From the NCBI GenBank assembly GCA_024256265.1, contig JACGUK010000001.1, positions 1-64,000 of the forward strand: a stretch of 64,000 nt of DNA, read 5' to 3'. Below, in pieces: positions 28,213 to 37,092 of the stretch. The first letter of the stretch is position 1; the number at the start of each line of letters is the position of its first letter. The stretch comes from an archaeon. Lineage in GTDB: Archaea > Thermoproteota > Nitrososphaeria > Nitrososphaerales > JACAEJ01. A program made the translations under genes and the position numbers. Below the pieces are notes generated by a model. It was given only the letters and a program-made list of their open reading frames with translations. It did no database searches and was not told where the DNA came from.

Positions 28213-30795
28213 TTGAAAAGTCTTTTAAAAGGTGTGTACCGCTGTGCTTCTTGTGGTAAAAAAGCCGATCTAAAGAGGCTCTTCGATGGTAGATACACGG
28301 TAAGCTGTAAGGATTGTAGAATCCTCTATATATCTCGACATATGTTAAAAAGTGATGAGGCTTATCTAGAATTTCTTGAGAAGTATGATGAAGGCTTAAT
28401 CGAGCGTAATGTTGACATAGAGAAGATTATGGAGAAAGAGGGCATCATAAGATCAAAAGATCAGATCATAAAAATGGTTGAAAATTATGGCATAAAATAT
28501 GAAGACTTGCCAAAAGTTATGAAAGATATTTTAAGTTCAAGATATGATTATGTAGTCTATTATAAGCTCTTTGATGAGAATATTCCAGAGATAGGTTGTA
28601 GCCCTTATGAGATAGGTATGGATTCTTCTTTAGCTGAAGCAATCGAGAAAAGCGGCATAACTAAGCTCTATAAATTTCAAGAAGAGGCTATAAAGAGAAT
28701 TTTGAATGGAGAAAACTTAGTCATAGTAGCTCCTACAGGTAGCGGTAAGACAGAAGCCTTTGCAATTCCTATAATCCATTTAATTGGAAAGAAGATAGAG
28801 CATTTTGGCTCTCTTAGGACTGGTGAGAGATTCGTTAGAGCTCTATTCATCTATCCAACAAAGGCTTTGGCAAGGGATCAAATCCCAAAGCTATCAAGGC
28901 TTGCCAGTTCTGTAGGAGCGAGAATAGAGATATTTGATGGAGATACTCCAAGCAGTGAGAGGCAAAGGATAATTTCTAACCCTCCTGATATAATCATAAC
29001 AAACTTCGATACTCTTCATTACCATATGATGCATAGAACGAAATTTTCAGGATTGCTCCATAATATAGAGCATATCGTAGTCGATGAAGTTCACGTATAC
29101 ACAGGAACCTTTGGTTCTAATGTTCATTTCATAATAAAACGTCTAAAGAGGATTTGTAATGATTTTCAAATTGTAGCAGCATCAGCAACTATAAGTAATC
29201 CATCAGAATTTTGCAAATCTCTATTTGGGATAGATTTTTCTTTAATCATGGAAGAAGAAGGGAAGCGTGGGAAGATGCACTTTGCCATCATCTTCCCAAG
29301 CCTAAGAACTCATAGATCATTAGTCATAGACGTCTTAAAGAGTTTAGCCTCACATGATTATAGAACATTAGTCTTTTCAAGCTCACACTTAGGGGCTGAA
29401 CTTACAGCTTTTTACGCTAAGAGAAATGGAATAAATGTATCTGTGCATAGAGCAGGGCTTTTGCCGAGCTATAGAAAGAAAATCGAGAAAGAGTTCAAGC
29501 TAGGCTTATTGAAAGCTGTATCTTCAACACCAACCCTTGAACTAGGCATAGACATTGGTAGCGTAGACTCTGTCATATCAGATTTGGTTACTATTACAAG
29601 GATGATTCATAGGATAGGTAGAGCAGGTAGAAGGGGACAAGAGAGCATAACAATACTTGCTTTAAGAGAGAATGACCCTATAAGTCAGTATTATAAGAAC
29701 AATCCTAAGGATTATTTTGATGATATAGATCAAGGCTATGTTGATCCTAGCAATCCTGTAATAGCTGAATTGCAAATTTTAGCTACTTCTATGGACAAGC
29801 CTATTAGAAAAGGCGAGTTCATAAATTTCAATGAGACACTGATCGAATTAAAGTCTAAAAAAATCCTATTTGAAAAAGGGGATAAGTTAATACCAGATTA
29901 CTCAATAACCAGAAGAATTCTTGAGAAACATGATATTAGGGGCTGTGGAGAAACAGTCTCAATAACTCTTAATGGCAAAAAGATAGGGGAGAGAAGCATG
30001 CCTCAAGCTCTTTCAGAGCTTCATCCAGAGGCTGTATACTTTCTTGCAGGCTCTCGCTATAAATCTATGAGCTTCAAATTCGAAAAAGGAGCAGGAGAGG
30101 CTAAGGTTAAACTTCTCCCAATAAACTACCCTTACTATACGAGACCTCTGATGGAGGATAGACCTGCAATTATTAAAATCTTAGACAAAAAGCTCATCAT
30201 GAACATAGAGATTGCATACTGTGAGTTGCTCATAGAAAAGAAGGTTATAGGATACGTGAATTTTGAGATAGGATCAGAAGGTGTTAAGGGACAAAAGGCT
30301 TTTCTTGAAGAGCCTATTGAATACAAATTTAAAACAAAAGGCATAGTCTTCAGAGCTCCTATTCCAAATAAGAAATTGAGTAAAGCATCCATAGAAAGGA
30401 TAGAAGATATAGCTTGTAGTAGCTACCATGCAGCAGAGCATGTAACTATAGAGGGTACGAACATGATAACAGGGGGAGCAGCTCAAGATATGGGAGGTAT
30501 TGCTCTAGGCTCATCAGGACTGATCTTCATTTATGATGGTTCTGTTGGTGGTAATGGTGCAACAAGGCTTCTATATGATAAAATGGATTCAGCCTTCAAG
30601 AGAGCCCTAAAGATATTAGAAGAGTGTCCATGTAAATCAGAGAGTGGTTGTCCAAGGTGCACATACTCTTACAGATGTGGTAACAACAACGAATATCTAA
30701 ACAAGCTTGGTGCACTAGAAATATTTCAAAGAATATTATCTGGAGAGCCTACAGAGATAGGCTTGCCAATAGAAGGGGAGAGGACATTCGTATGA
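28213..30795 (+). CDS. MrfA/Hrq1-like superfamily 2 DNA helicase with DUF1998 cysteine motif
   Basis: 860 residues. An N-terminal zinc finger (C11, C14, C32, C35) precedes the helicase core: Walker A APTGSGKTEAF near residue 175, motif II DEVHVY, motif III AASATI and motif VI MIHRIGRAGR. The C-terminal domain has four conserved cysteines in ECPCKSESGCPRCTYSYRCGN, diagnostic of MrfA-like DNA repair helicases. Bacterial MrfA acts in mitomycin-lesion repair; the archaeal role is not known. The start is TTG 28213, 27 nt after the asparagine-synthase-like gene. Confidence 0.9.
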   Translation: MKSLLKGVYRCASCGKKADLKRLFDGRYTVSCKDCRILYISRHMLKSDEAYLEFLEKYDEGLIERNVDIEKIMEKEGIIRSKDQIIKMVENYGIKYEDLPKVMKDILSSRYDYVVYYKLFDENIPEIGCSPYEIGMDSSLAEAIEKSGITKLYKFQEEAIKRILNGENLVIVAPTGSGKTEAFAIPIIHLIGKKIEHFGSLRTGERFVRALFIYPTKALARDQIPKLSRLASSVGARIEIFDGDTPSSERQRIISNPPDIIITNFDTLHYHMMHRTKFSGLLHNIEHIVVDEVHVYTGTFGSNVHFIIKRLKRICNDFQIVAASATISNPSEFCKSLFGIDFSLIMEEEGKRGKMHFAIIFPSLRTHRSLVIDVLKSLASHDYRTLVFSSSHLGAELTAFYAKRNGINVSVHRAGLLPSYRKKIEKEFKLGLLKAVSSTPTLELGIDIGSVDSVISDLVTITRMIHRIGRAGRRGQESITILALRENDPISQYYKNNPKDYFDDIDQGYVDPSNPVIAELQILATSMDKPIRKGEFINFNETLIELKSKKILFEKGDKLIPDYSITRRILEKHDIRGCGETVSITLNGKKIGERSMPQALSELHPEAVYFLAGSRYKSMSFKFEKGAGEAKVKLLPINYPYYTRPLMEDRPAIIKILDKKLIMNIEIAYCELLIEKKVIGYVNFEIGSEGVKGQKAFLEEPIEYKFKTKGIVFRAPIPNKKLSKASIERIEDIACSSYHAAEHVTIEGTNMITGGAAQDMGGIALGSSGLIFIYDGSVGGNGATRLLYDKMDSAFKRALKILEECPCKSESGCPRCTYSYRCGNNNEYLNKLGALEIFQRILSGEPTEIGLPIEGERTFV

Positions 30796-30935
30796 AGATT
30801 AGTAAAACTTTACATAAGACAATAATACTATTCAGGTCGTTAGTAGAAGGAGTTTAGTTATTATATAAGATGAAGCAAAAAGACCTTTCATAGCTATCTT
30901 AAAAAATAAAGTGGGCCATCCAGCAGAATTGTGGT

Positions 30936-31418
30936 TTATGTTGCTTTTGCTTTGGCTGCATACACATTGATTATCGATATCAGAAATCCAAGTATGGCAA
31001 TTGCTACGAAGATTTCAATCGGCAAGGCGTATATGAATATTCTCTCATGAATTTCGGGTATAGAAACTCCATCTAGAAGGCCGCTGCCTCCAATATATCC
31101 TGACAAGCCGAGAAGCCAAGTTGCACCTACAAGCCCTATTTCCCATATGATCAAGCCCAGCCAAGTTACCTTACTGTTAGGTATCCTGTTCTTGATAGTT
31201 GAAAGTATGTGATGCACTGTTCCACAACCCATTATTCCTGCGCATCCAACCACTAGGAAAGTAATATAGCCTACAAAGAACCATGTGCCAGCTGATCCCC
31301 CAGCTATGATCTTCGACATTCTAAGGTCTGGAATTAGTATGAGTGCCGTCCATATAGCAGTAGTCACAGCGTTGAATGAAGCGAAGTAGAAGAACCTCAT
31401 AAATTGATTGTTGGACAT
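30936..31418 (-). CDS. Four-helix membrane protein, unknown
   Basis: 160 residues with four hydrophobic segments, at roughly 8-30, 44-68, 84-108 and 128-152. Two His lie close together in MGCGTVHHIL after helix 2, and another His at SIPEIHERI before helix 4. I do not recognise the family. Adjacent Tat and heme O synthase genes raise the possibility of a respiratory or heme-binding membrane subunit. That is speculation from context. It is divergent from a possible 50-residue membrane peptide. Confidence 0.7.
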   Translation of the reverse strand: MSNNQFMRFFYFASFNAVTTAIWTALILIPDLRMSKIIAGGSAGTWFFVGYITFLVVGCAGIMGCGTVHHILSTIKNRIPNSKVTWLGLIIWEIGLVGATWLLGLSGYIGGSGLLDGVSIPEIHERIFIYALPIEIFVAIAILGFLISIINVYAAKAKAT

Positions 31419-31453
31419 GAATTAAATTTAATTTCACATATAATATAAATATT

Positions 31454-31606
31454 TTGAAGCTAATAATTTCTCTAGGATTTAACAACTACTTTAGGAAGAG
31501 AGAATCAAATACGTTTAGGTGGATGATAGCAACAATAGCCGTAATAATATTGAGCGTTCTAACCCTCATAGGTTTCTTTGTTCTTGAATACTACCACTTA
31601 ATCTAG
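31454..31606 (+). CDS. Possible small single-helix membrane protein
   Basis: In the 307-bp gap before tatC one frame stays open from TTG 31454 to TAG 31604, giving up to 50 residues. The C-terminal half is a clean hydrophobic helix (MIATIAVIILSVLTLIGFFV) after a basic stretch (RKRESNTFRW). A TATA-like tataaata at 31444-31451 abuts the TTG, so the true start may be ATG 31523, giving 27 residues. No good Shine-Dalgarno sequence is seen. The rest of the gap (31607-31725) holds only the tatC leader. Confidence 0.3.
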   Translation: MKLIISLGFNNYFRKRESNTFRWMIATIAVIILSVLTLIGFFVLEYYHLI

Positions 31607-31725
31607 AAACCACCTCAATTTTTTCTTGTGAGCAATAAAGATGATAAAATCATTAATGCCCAAATATTTATTTCTTATTAATCTCAAATCTTTAATTTAA
31701 ATGGACTGGATAGTATGGTGAGCCG

Positions 31726-32511
31726 TTGTCCAAAGAAATGGGTCTCCTCGATCATATAGATGAGCTTAGAGCAAGAGTAGTAAGGATTCTTATATCAGTA
31801 GTAGCTATAACTCTATTCACTTTCCTCTTTGGGATAAAAGAGTTTATGTATGGCGATCTCAAAATTTATCTTCCTTTTCCAGATGTTTATAATAATATTT
31901 CTGCTCAATTTATAGAGAGGATTAAAGAGGATTTGCTCCCCAGTTATGTGCAACTAATAGTGACATCTCCAGGGCAAGCTTTATTAGCTCAATTCAGCGC
32001 TTCTATATTTCTTGGCGTTATCTTCAGCATGCCCATCATAGTTTATCAGATAGGAAAATTTGTGAACCCTGCTTTATACCCAAGTGAGAGAAGGACGATT
32101 CTAAAGATAATAGTCCCTGCTACTATACTCTTCTCTCTCGGTTGTATATTCTCCTACATCCTTGTAACGCCTTTTACCTTAGACTTCTTATACAGATATG
32201 GTATAGCTCTAGGTGCACAGACTTTTGTAACTATAGATGATTTCATCTCATTCGTGCTATTATTCACCCTTGCTTTTGGTCTTTCCTTCCAATTGCCAAT
32301 AATAATGGTTATGGTGACATCTCTAGGCGTAGTAGATGTAGAATTCTGGAAGAAGAATTTCTCGTATGCTTTAGTAGCCATAGTCATCTTTGGAGCCATT
32401 ATTACGCCTGATACAAGTGGTATAACCATGTGGTTTGTAGCTATTCCTATGATAATATTGTATGTTATTGGTTATCTATTTATTCGTCGAAAAGTTAAAG
32501 TAAAACCCTAA
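31726..32511 (+). CDS. tatC: Twin-arginine translocase subunit TatC
   Basis: 261 residues. Starts with the family hallmark LLDHIDELRARVVR and has about six membrane helices. A long extracytoplasmic loop between helices 1 and 2 carries VTSPGQALLAQF. TatC is the receptor for folded exported proteins with RR signal peptides. The ORF starts at TTG 31726 just after GGTGAG; ATG 31738 is the alternative. tatA follows 13 nt later. Confidence 0.95.
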   Translation: MSKEMGLLDHIDELRARVVRILISVVAITLFTFLFGIKEFMYGDLKIYLPFPDVYNNISAQFIERIKEDLLPSYVQLIVTSPGQALLAQFSASIFLGVIFSMPIIVYQIGKFVNPALYPSERRTILKIIVPATILFSLGCIFSYILVTPFTLDFLYRYGIALGAQTFVTIDDFISFVLLFTLAFGLSFQLPIIMVMVTSLGVVDVEFWKKNFSYALVAIVIFGAIITPDTSGITMWFVAIPMIILYVIGYLFIRRKVKVKP

Positions 32512-32524
32512 CTAAATTAAATTT

Positions 32525-32857
32525 ATGCTATTTGGGATTGAGGTTCTTCAGATCATTGGAGGAACAGAATGGATCTGGATAATACTTTTTGTAGTCGTCC
32601 TTCTATTCGGAGCTAAGAAGATACCTGAAATAGCTAAGGCTTTAGGAAGAGCTAGAGGGGAGTTTGAGAAGGGAAAGCAGGAGATAGAGAAGGAGATAAA
32701 AGAGGCAGAGAAGGAGGCTACACAACCTGTGAGCAAAAAAGAAGATACTGAGAGGGAAAAGCTCATCAAGGCAGCCAATGCATTAGGAATAAGCACTTAT
32801 GGAAAGACTGATGAACAATTACGTGAAGAAATTCAAGTAGCTTTATTGAAGAAATAG
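32525..32857 (+). CDS. tatA: Twin-arginine translocase subunit TatA
   Basis: 110 residues: a short N-terminal membrane helix (about 15-30), then the FGAKKIPEIAKALGRARGEFEKG hinge and amphipathic helix typical of TatA/B, then a charged tail of about 50 residues. TatA polymerises to form the passage for folded proteins. The C-terminal 35 residues resemble a small helix-extension-helix (LIKAANALGISTYGKTDEQLREEI), unusual for TatA. Same operon as tatC. Confidence 0.92.
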   Translation: MLFGIEVLQIIGGTEWIWIILFVVVLLFGAKKIPEIAKALGRARGEFEKGKQEIEKEIKEAEKEATQPVSKKEDTEREKLIKAANALGISTYGKTDEQLREEIQVALLKK

Positions 32858-32929
32858 TATAATCAAAGCAAAATTTTTCCAGATAGCATAAATACCTACT
32901 CAAAATTATCTTTGATATAGGTTAGGATT

Positions 32930-33802
32930 ATGTCTATGATTAAAGCTATTAAAAACTACTTCGAACTTACAAAGCCTAGGACTGTTTTTCTGCTAACTTT
33001 TACAGCCTTCGGGGCTATGATTGTAGCTGGAGGGAGAAGCGTTCCTATTGATATTGCACTAATTGCAGTATTTGCTGTAGCTTTAGGCTCATCAGGAGCA
33101 AATGTTCTCACTTGCTACATAGATAGGGATATAGATGCAATAATGGTCAGAACAAGGCTAAGACCTTTGCCATCTGGGAGGATATCTGCAAAAAAGGCTC
33201 TTTACTATGGTCTGTTTTTGGTAGCTTTATCATTGATATTTGCCTTGATAATAAACCCCATCAGCTCCTTTCTTATGCTATTAGGAATATCAATCAATGT
33301 TATAATCTATAGCAAGATACTGAAAAGAAGAAATCCTATCAACATAATAATAGGCGGTTTCTCAGGAGGTTTGCCAGTTCTTGTAGGCTTTGCAGCTGTA
33401 AAAGGAACAGTTTTAGAAATACTGCCATTTTTGATGGCAGGTTTAGTTGTGCTCTGGATACCTACTCACATATGGAGCTTAGCTCTAAAGTATAGAGACG
33501 ATTATGCCAAAGCAAGTGTACCCATGCTTCCAGTAGTAGTTGAAAAAGGCGTTGCTATAAGATGCATAGCAAGTACTACTATTATCCTTGTCATCTTCAC
33601 CTTAGCTCTTTACTTTATGGGCTTTTTCGGTTCGATCTATCTGATATTGGCAGGGGCTCTTAGTGTTGCTATGCTCTTGCTGAACATAAGATTATTCTTT
33701 AAACCATCGGAGAGAAATGCATGGATGGTCTTCAAGTTCTCAAGCCCTTATCTAGCCTTGATCTTCATAGCCATGATGGTAGATAGATTGATTCAACTGT
33801 AG
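32930..33802 (+). CDS. ctaB: Protoheme IX farnesyltransferase (heme O synthase)
   Basis: 290 residues of the UbiA prenyltransferase superfamily with about eight membrane helices. Specific CtaB motifs are LTKPRTVFLLTFTAFG, NVLTCYIDRDIDAIMVRTRLRPLPSG, KRRNPINIIIGGFSGGLPVLVG and DDYAKASVPMLPVV. It converts heme B into heme O for heme-copper oxidases, so an oxygen-reducing chain is implied somewhere in the genome. It follows tatA by 72 nt and overlaps the next convergent gene by 10 nt. Confidence 0.95.
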   Translation: MSMIKAIKNYFELTKPRTVFLLTFTAFGAMIVAGGRSVPIDIALIAVFAVALGSSGANVLTCYIDRDIDAIMVRTRLRPLPSGRISAKKALYYGLFLVALSLIFALIINPISSFLMLLGISINVIIYSKILKRRNPINIIIGGFSGGLPVLVGFAAVKGTVLEILPFLMAGLVVLWIPTHIWSLALKYRDDYAKASVPMLPVVVEKGVAIRCIASTTIILVIFTLALYFMGFFGSIYLILAGALSVAMLLLNIRLFFKPSERNAWMVFKFSSPYLALIFIAMMVDRLIQL

Positions 33803-34017
33803 TATGAAAATGCTCTGATTATACCTGCTACAGTAAGGTAGACTTTCTCTCCTTCTTCCATCAAGTAACCCTTATTCTGAAGTTCTCTTATGATAGGCTT
33901 TATAGCTTCGTTATCTGCTTTAAGATTTTCTTTTAAAGCTCTCGTCTCCAAAGCCTTCTCAGGCTTTATAGCATTAAGATTAGCCAATAGTTGAATTATC
34001 CTTTCTTCTAAGTCCAA
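33793..34017 (-). CDS. Small winged-helix-like protein
   Basis: 74 residues, with predicted helix-turn-helix (ALETRALKENLKADNEAIKPIIRELQNKGYL) and a wing (MEEGEKVYLTVAGI). It could be a DNA-binding regulator or a short protein-interaction module. The start is TTG 34017, a few bases after the stop of the glycosyltransferase gene upstream, with GAGGAG directly in front. It is therefore likely the last gene of that transcript. Family unknown. Confidence 0.6.
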   Translation of the reverse strand: MDLEERIIQLLANLNAIKPEKALETRALKENLKADNEAIKPIIRELQNKGYLMEEGEKVYLTVAGIIRAFSYYS

Positions 34018-34022
34018 CTCCT

Positions 34023-35192
34023 CTAGGATTGTCCTTTTGCCTTTTTATACACATCGATTGTTACTGAAGCTATGAAATCCCAATTATACTTTTCGTGTAT
34101 ATCTGATTTCGCATTTTTAACGATCCATTGAGCATAGTTGGCATCAGAGAGGATTTTATTTATCCCCCAAGCAATAGAAGAAGGATCACGAGGGTAAACA
34201 TGAACTCCGTTGTAATCATGCTTGATAACCTCAGAAAGCCCATCTACGTTGCTAACTACTACTGGCACTCCAGCAGCCATCCCTTCTAAAGCTACTATAC
34301 CGAAGGGCTCATAGACAGATGGTACAACCAATACATCTGCACTCTTTAAAAGCTGAATCACTTCACTATCTGGCAGAAATCCTGTGAACCTAACCTTCCA
34401 TCCAAGACCACTGCTAAATACTTCACGTTCTAGATCGCTTCTCATCCATCCATCCCCAACTATTATCAGCTTTGCATTCAAATGAGAAGGGAGGAGATGC
34501 ATAGCCCTTATAAGATAATCACAGCCTTTCTGTGAGGTCAATCTTCCAAGAAAGAGCACAAGCCTCTCATTGTCATAGACTCCATACCTTGACCTTACAG
34601 CAACCTTATCCACATATATATCAAATTTTGAATTATCTATCGAATTCGGGATTACCTTTATCTTTTCTTCAGGAATGTTAAACTTATACATTAAATCTCC
34701 TTTCATCGAACCGCTACAAACTATGATCAATTTTGACTCGTAAGTGCTCCACCATTCTATGCTATCGACCATTCTAGAGAAGGGAGAACTGATGAAGCCT
34801 ACCCTCTTGAACTCTAAGCTATGCAGAGTTGTTATCAATTCAGCATTAAGAAAGTGCTTCGCTTCTATACCAGCCAATTCTACAAGCCAATCATGAGCAT
34901 GAATTAAGTCAAAGCCATTTATGCTATTCGCTATATCTGCTGCTCTTTTGGCAAGATAATGATTCATCAACATCACCCAAGTTGGGAAGTCTGGTGCTGG
35001 AGTTTCTACTGAAACTCTATGAACATATACTCCCTTAACATTCTCCTCATAAGGTGCTCCTGGGAAGTCTGGAGTAACTATATGCACTTCTAATCCTTTT
35101 CTTACTAATGCTTCAGACAATCCTTCCACGTGCCTAGATATTCCTCCTATAATCCTAGGAGGATATTCCCAAGTTAACATCAAGACTTTCAT
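34023..35192 (-). CDS. GT4-family glycosyltransferase
   Basis: 389 residues with the GT-B fold. The N-terminus MLTWEYPPRIIGGISRHVEGL resembles archaeal glycogen-synthase-like or trehalose-type GT4 enzymes, with HAHDWLVELAGIEAKH next. The donor half has LGRLTSQKGCDYLIRAM and VPSVYEPFGIVALEGMAAGVPVV. It is clearly related to the enzyme at 14522-15766 (both begin WEYPP). The product is unknown. It is grouped with sugar-phosphate genes to its right. Confidence 0.87.
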   Translation of the reverse strand: MKVLMLTWEYPPRIIGGISRHVEGLSEALVRKGLEVHIVTPDFPGAPYEENVKGVYVHRVSVETPAPDFPTWVMLMNHYLAKRAADIANSINGFDLIHAHDWLVELAGIEAKHFLNAELITTLHSLEFKRVGFISSPFSRMVDSIEWWSTYESKLIIVCSGSMKGDLMYKFNIPEEKIKVIPNSIDNSKFDIYVDKVAVRSRYGVYDNERLVLFLGRLTSQKGCDYLIRAMHLLPSHLNAKLIIVGDGWMRSDLEREVFSSGLGWKVRFTGFLPDSEVIQLLKSADVLVVPSVYEPFGIVALEGMAAGVPVVVSNVDGLSEVIKHDYNGVHVYPRDPSSIAWGINKILSDANYAQWIVKNAKSDIHEKYNWDFIASVTIDVYKKAKGQS

Positions 35193-35281
35193 TTTTACTT
35201 TCTCTCATCAGGCTTAAATCATCTTACTTATGGATAATTTATTCCAGCCTAATTAAACTATGAAAGAAGGCATATTTAACC

Positions 35282-36358
35282 CTAATTTGCTTCTTTGAGT
35301 ATATGCTTATCAATATAATTGAGCCTTAACTTCAATCTCTTCTTCATTTTTTCTATGCTCACAGTTGGCGTAGGATCAAGGCCTCTTAATACAGCCAAGT
35401 AAAGAGATGCAAAATCCAAAATATAGAGCAAAGATATAATCTTACTTAACTGATCATCGCCCCATGACCATGCTTCCAATATTTCAAAGCCAGCATCTCT
35501 TATCAATTCTTTAAATATTTCAAATCTTATTTTTACTTCAATAGGTTCTCCTATATACCTTAAGAATAAAGGCTTCAAAGGCTTATCCTTAATTCCTTCC
35601 CATGCAACTATTTCATTATGGCATAGCTCAGGCATAACATCCACAATAGCATGCATCTTTGCATTTTCATTTAAAACATTCTTGAACCTGATGGCAACGG
35701 CTCTATTCAAATTCGATCCATAAATCATTGGTAGAGAATCATAAAGCCAGATGGCTATCTTCTTCGATAAATTCTCTTCAATCAATGCTTCGATCGATAT
35801 ATGCTTTGAGACATCCTCTACAACTCTAATTGAGCTAGGAATTTGATCTTCTAGACCTTTTATAAAACCACAATATGCCAAGATCTTTGCTGATACGTAA
35901 AATATGTATGGAAAGGAGGCACGAGATAGTAAAGTAAAGACTACCCTATTATGAGGAATATTATTCTTTAAGCTCATCTTTTCTAGCAATCCTCCTGAAG
36001 AGATCGTGACAACTTTACATCCAGCCTTTAAAGATTCATGAACTATACTCAACGTCTCTTCTGTATTGCCAGAGCAACTCACAGCAAGGACAAAAGTATC
36101 CTTTCCAGCAAACTTTGGAAGATGGTAATCCTTGATAACATAAAAAGGAATATCAATGCTATCTTTTAGCCAGTCTTGAAGAATATCCCCAGGAGTAGCA
36201 GAGCCACCCATGCCAGCATAGACTATCTTTTTAACATTAGAAGCATCTGGAGCATTTACTTCAATTTTATATGCATTTTTACAATGTATAGGCCAATCCT
36301 CATAGACCTTATAAAGCCCTGATTTATCTATCTCTTTCACTTCTTTTGATGATAGCAT
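35282..36358 (-). CDS. Bifunctional phosphoglucose/phosphomannose isomerase
   Basis: 358 residues with two SIS domains. Signature IVYAGMGGSATPGDIL and SCSGNTEETLSI mark the archaeal PGI/PMI family, and PELCHNEIVAWEG carries the catalytic Glu/His region. It interconverts glucose-6-phosphate, mannose-6-phosphate and fructose-6-phosphate, linking glycolysis to sugar-nucleotide synthesis. Located between a GT4 gene and a sugar nucleotidyltransferase. Confidence 0.92.
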   Translation of the reverse strand: MLSSKEVKEIDKSGLYKVYEDWPIHCKNAYKIEVNAPDASNVKKIVYAGMGGSATPGDILQDWLKDSIDIPFYVIKDYHLPKFAGKDTFVLAVSCSGNTEETLSIVHESLKAGCKVVTISSGGLLEKMSLKNNIPHNRVVFTLLSRASFPYIFYVSAKILAYCGFIKGLEDQIPSSIRVVEDVSKHISIEALIEENLSKKIAIWLYDSLPMIYGSNLNRAVAIRFKNVLNENAKMHAIVDVMPELCHNEIVAWEGIKDKPLKPLFLRYIGEPIEVKIRFEIFKELIRDAGFEILEAWSWGDDQLSKIISLLYILDFASLYLAVLRGLDPTPTVSIEKMKKRLKLRLNYIDKHILKEAN

Positions 36359-36446
36359 TTTATAGATTATCTTTAGAGAGGATAATAAACAAAACGTTTG
36401 ATATCCGAGACCATAAGGAGTAGCCCTCCTTTAATAGTTTAAAATG

Positions 36447-37079
36447 TTATATTTGGAGCAAATCAGCCTTTGGTTTACCGTTTATGGAGATGACAGCATA
36501 GAAGCCATTCATGGCTGGTCCAGGATTCACTATCAAAGTTTCTCCTAAAACATCCATGCTTCTTGCTTCATGGACATGCCCGCTTATTACAACTTTAGGC
36601 TTTACCTTCTCTATGAAACTTCTGACAGGCTTTGATCCTATATGATTCCCTCTATATGAGCGGTCACATTTTGTGCCATAGGGCGAAGCATGAGAAATAA
36701 GAACATCAATTCGATCAGGCAATCTAGAGAACAGTTCATATGCTTTATCATCATCAAGCTCGAAGGGAGTGTTGAAAGGCGTTGGATTTGAGCCACCTAT
36801 ACCACAGAATATCAAGCCATTGAAATTTATTGATTCACCATGAAGATTTGATATTTTAGGGAAGTTCAATTCAAAAGCTGGGTCATGATTCCCTGGGACA
36901 AAGATGGCCCTAATGTTGTTATCAGAAATCAATTTGTAGAAATTTCTGAAGAATTTTTCCTCCCTCCATTCAGTGACATCACCAGCAATAACGAGAAGGT
37001 CAAAATCCTTACTTAACTCTATAAGCCATTTTAAGACTTGAGTTCTTCCATGAACATCTGCTATCGCTAGCAGCTTCAT
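36447..37079 (-). CDS. Calcineurin-like metallophosphoesterase
   Basis: 210 residues. All metal-binding blocks are visible: IADVHGR, AGDVTEW, PGNHDPA, ISHASPYG and SGHVHEAR. Archaeal members of this size are phosphodiesterases or phosphatases of unknown substrate. The gene is 13 nt downstream of the sugar nucleotidyltransferase, so it may act on a related phosphosugar. That is inference. Confidence 0.88.
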   Translation of the reverse strand: MKLLAIADVHGRTQVLKWLIELSKDFDLLVIAGDVTEWREEKFFRNFYKLISDNNIRAIFVPGNHDPAFELNFPKISNLHGESINFNGLIFCGIGGSNPTPFNTPFELDDDKAYELFSRLPDRIDVLISHASPYGTKCDRSYRGNHIGSKPVRSFIEKVKPKVVISGHVHEARSMDVLGETLIVNPGPAMNGFYAVISINGKPKADLLQI

Positions 37080-37092
37080 TTTTAATACCTCA

